Shown here in pieces: positions 7,594-8,930 of a stretch of 8,930 nt of DNA. Numbering within the stretch: the stretch's first letter is position 1; each line of letters starts with the position of its first letter. Source of the stretch: Bacteroides sp. (GTDB taxonomy: Bacteria; Bacteroidota; Bacteroidia; Bacteroidales; Bacteroidaceae); assembly GCA_019412865.1 (NCBI GenBank), contig DXOJ01000087.1:1-8930 (forward strand), written 5' to 3'. Under the pieces are notes generated by a model that had not been told where the DNA came from, ran no database searches, and saw nothing but the letters and a program-made list of their open reading frames with translations. The position numbers and the translations under genes were made by a program.

Positions 7594-8922
7594 TTATTTG
7601 ATTGAAGTGAGTAACTCTTGATAATATATTGTGATGTTGTATGACATCACAGTTTGTGCAAGCAGTAATTTCTGCTGAGAAAGTTGGGCTTGCGCAGATA
7701 GTAGATCGGTGGTGCTGATTAAGCCTGCTTGGTAGCGGTTATTAATTATACGTAGTGCTTCAGCAGCTTGGTCAACGCTAGTCTGTTGTTTACGAATCTC
7801 AAAATTCAAGTCTTGAAGATCACGAGCGGTTTTGTTCATTTCTAAACGGCTTTTATCCATATACTGGTCGAGTTCTAGTTTCATCCTAGTACGTTGGAAA
7901 TTAGCCGAACGGAATTTACTTCGATTTTGATTACCCGAGAAAATGGTCCAACTTAGACTGATTCCTGCTATATAAGAATCTTCTTTGAAACGGAAGATTT
8001 TGGCATCATTAAATTGATAGCTCCCAAAAGCATTTATCTTTGGAAGGAAATTCATTATTGAAGATTTAACCATGGCATTAGATGCCTCCCACGCTTTTCT
8101 TAAAGCAAGTACGTCTGCCCGTAAGGGAGAAAATACAGGATAAAGATCAGTGGACTGTTCTTTCTGAGTTAGAGAATCTGTTAGAAAGGGTTTGCCATTT
8201 TGGTTTTGCTCAATGCTCATTAATAACTTTAATCCGTCAGAAGCATTGGATATATTACTTTTGGCTTTATTTAATGCACTCTCAACGGTGTTGACTTGAA
8301 CCAGGGCATTTAGAACGTCCGACTTTTGAACCAATCCTTGTTGATAGAAATTCTGTACAGACTGATAGATTTGCTTTACGTCTGATAAGGTGGACTCTAA
8401 TACATTGCGCGCTTGATAGGCAAACTGAAGTTGGGTATAAGCTTTTTGTATTTCAAAAACAATATAGTCTTTAGTGTACTGAGCCTTATACTTATAAACC
8501 TCCTCTTGAAGTTTGGCACCCTTACGAGCATATATTTGGTCGAAGTTGAATATTGGCATTCGGATGTCGACACTTGCACCATAATTTTGACTGGCTCCCG
8601 GATTGTTTAATCTAGCCGGATCAAAATCCTGAGCAGTAACACTGCTTTGTTGGAGTAAAAATCCAAAAGCGTTCAGCGGATTGTTAGTTGTAACGGCTTG
8701 ATAGCCTACTGATAATTGAGGCAAAAATATGGCATCTGTCTGATGAAAATTAGCATTGGCAATTTTGCGTTCAAGATCTGCCATCCGTATGTTCTTGTTG
8801 TTCTGAATAGCCATTTCTACTGCTTTAGTCATAGGCAAATAGGTACTTGTTTGCGCTTTGAGGGAGAACGAGGCAGTCAGAACACCAACAATCGTAATCA
8901 GCATTTTATGTTTAAGATTCAT
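7594..8922 (-). CDS. TolC-family outer membrane efflux channel
   Basis: A 442-residue protein with a Sec signal peptide (basic MNLKHK, hydrophobic 8-20, likely cleavage after LKA at residue 23). The body shows the internal duplication of outer membrane efflux proteins: long helices with YQQGLVQKSDVLNALVQV (193-210) in the first half and the matching YQAGLISTTDLLSAQAQL (397-414) in the second. Beta segments near FLPQLSVGYQ (66-75) and FLPKINAFGSYQF (292-304) would form the outer membrane barrel. An insertion at 81-108 with NPLNAFGFLLQQ and DFDPARLNNP resembles TolC partners of this RND branch, as recalled from other genomes. It is the first gene of the operon in the window. The frame is open for the remaining eight upstream bases, but signal peptide placement supports this ATG. 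The operon promoter is outside the window. Confidence 0.5.
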   Translation of the reverse strand: MNLKHKMLITIVGVLTASFSLKAQTSTYLPMTKAVEMAIQNNKNIRMADLERKIANANFHQTDAIFLPQLSVGYQAVTTNNPLNAFGFLLQQSSVTAQDFDPARLNNPGASQNYGASVDIRMPIFNFDQIYARKGAKLQEEVYKYKAQYTKDYIVFEIQKAYTQLQFAYQARNVLESTLSDVKQIYQSVQNFYQQGLVQKSDVLNALVQVNTVESALNKAKSNISNASDGLKLLMSIEQNQNGKPFLTDSLTQKEQSTDLYPVFSPLRADVLALRKAWEASNAMVKSSIMNFLPKINAFGSYQFNDAKIFRFKEDSYIAGISLSWTIFSGNQNRSKFRSANFQRTRMKLELDQYMDKSRLEMNKTARDLQDLNFEIRKQQTSVDQAAEALRIINNRYQAGLISTTDLLSAQAQLSQQKLLLAQTVMSYNITIYYQELLTSIK

Positions 8923-8930
8923 TTTAGTAG

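Overview
The window looks like chromosomal DNA from a Bacteroidota species, most likely a gut-type Bacteroidales. The evidence is an AT-leaning composition, genes that mostly lack a purine-rich ribosome binding site, a perfect Bacteroidetes-type promoter (TTTG, 19 bases, TACTTTTG) and protein sequences of Bacteroides flavour. The species cannot be named from the sequence alone. Gene density is high and no gene-free stretch exceeds 136 bases.

The left part (1-1635, plus strand) is the end of a hexuronate catabolic operon. It holds the C-terminal half of a short-chain dehydrogenase resembling the SDR-type fructuronate reductase (UxuB), then a complete mannonate dehydratase (UxuA), 35 bases apart. 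Together they would convert D-fructuronate to D-mannonate and then to 2-keto-3-deoxygluconate. A long hairpin (1665-1716) closes this operon and also touches the stop codon of the convergent gene.

The middle part (1714-2755, minus strand) is a two-gene unit: a MarR-family regulator followed with no gap by a stand-alone DEDDh 3'-5' exonuclease. Its 136-base leader holds a recognisable promoter and three inverted repeats, which are good candidates for autoregulatory operators.

The right part (2756-8922, minus strand) is a tight five-gene operon in the order TolC-type outer membrane channel, lipoprotein membrane-fusion adaptor, RND permease, small PII-like protein, small DUF2892 membrane protein. 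The gaps are 12, 10, 2 and 2 bases. The first three would form a tripartite envelope-spanning efflux pump. The last two are unusual companions and suggest a pump with its own sensor or modulator and a small membrane subunit. The substrate cannot be read from the sequence. The operon promoter lies upstream of the window on the right. This PII-like/DUF2892-linked RND system, followed by a MarR gene, is the most interesting part of the window.
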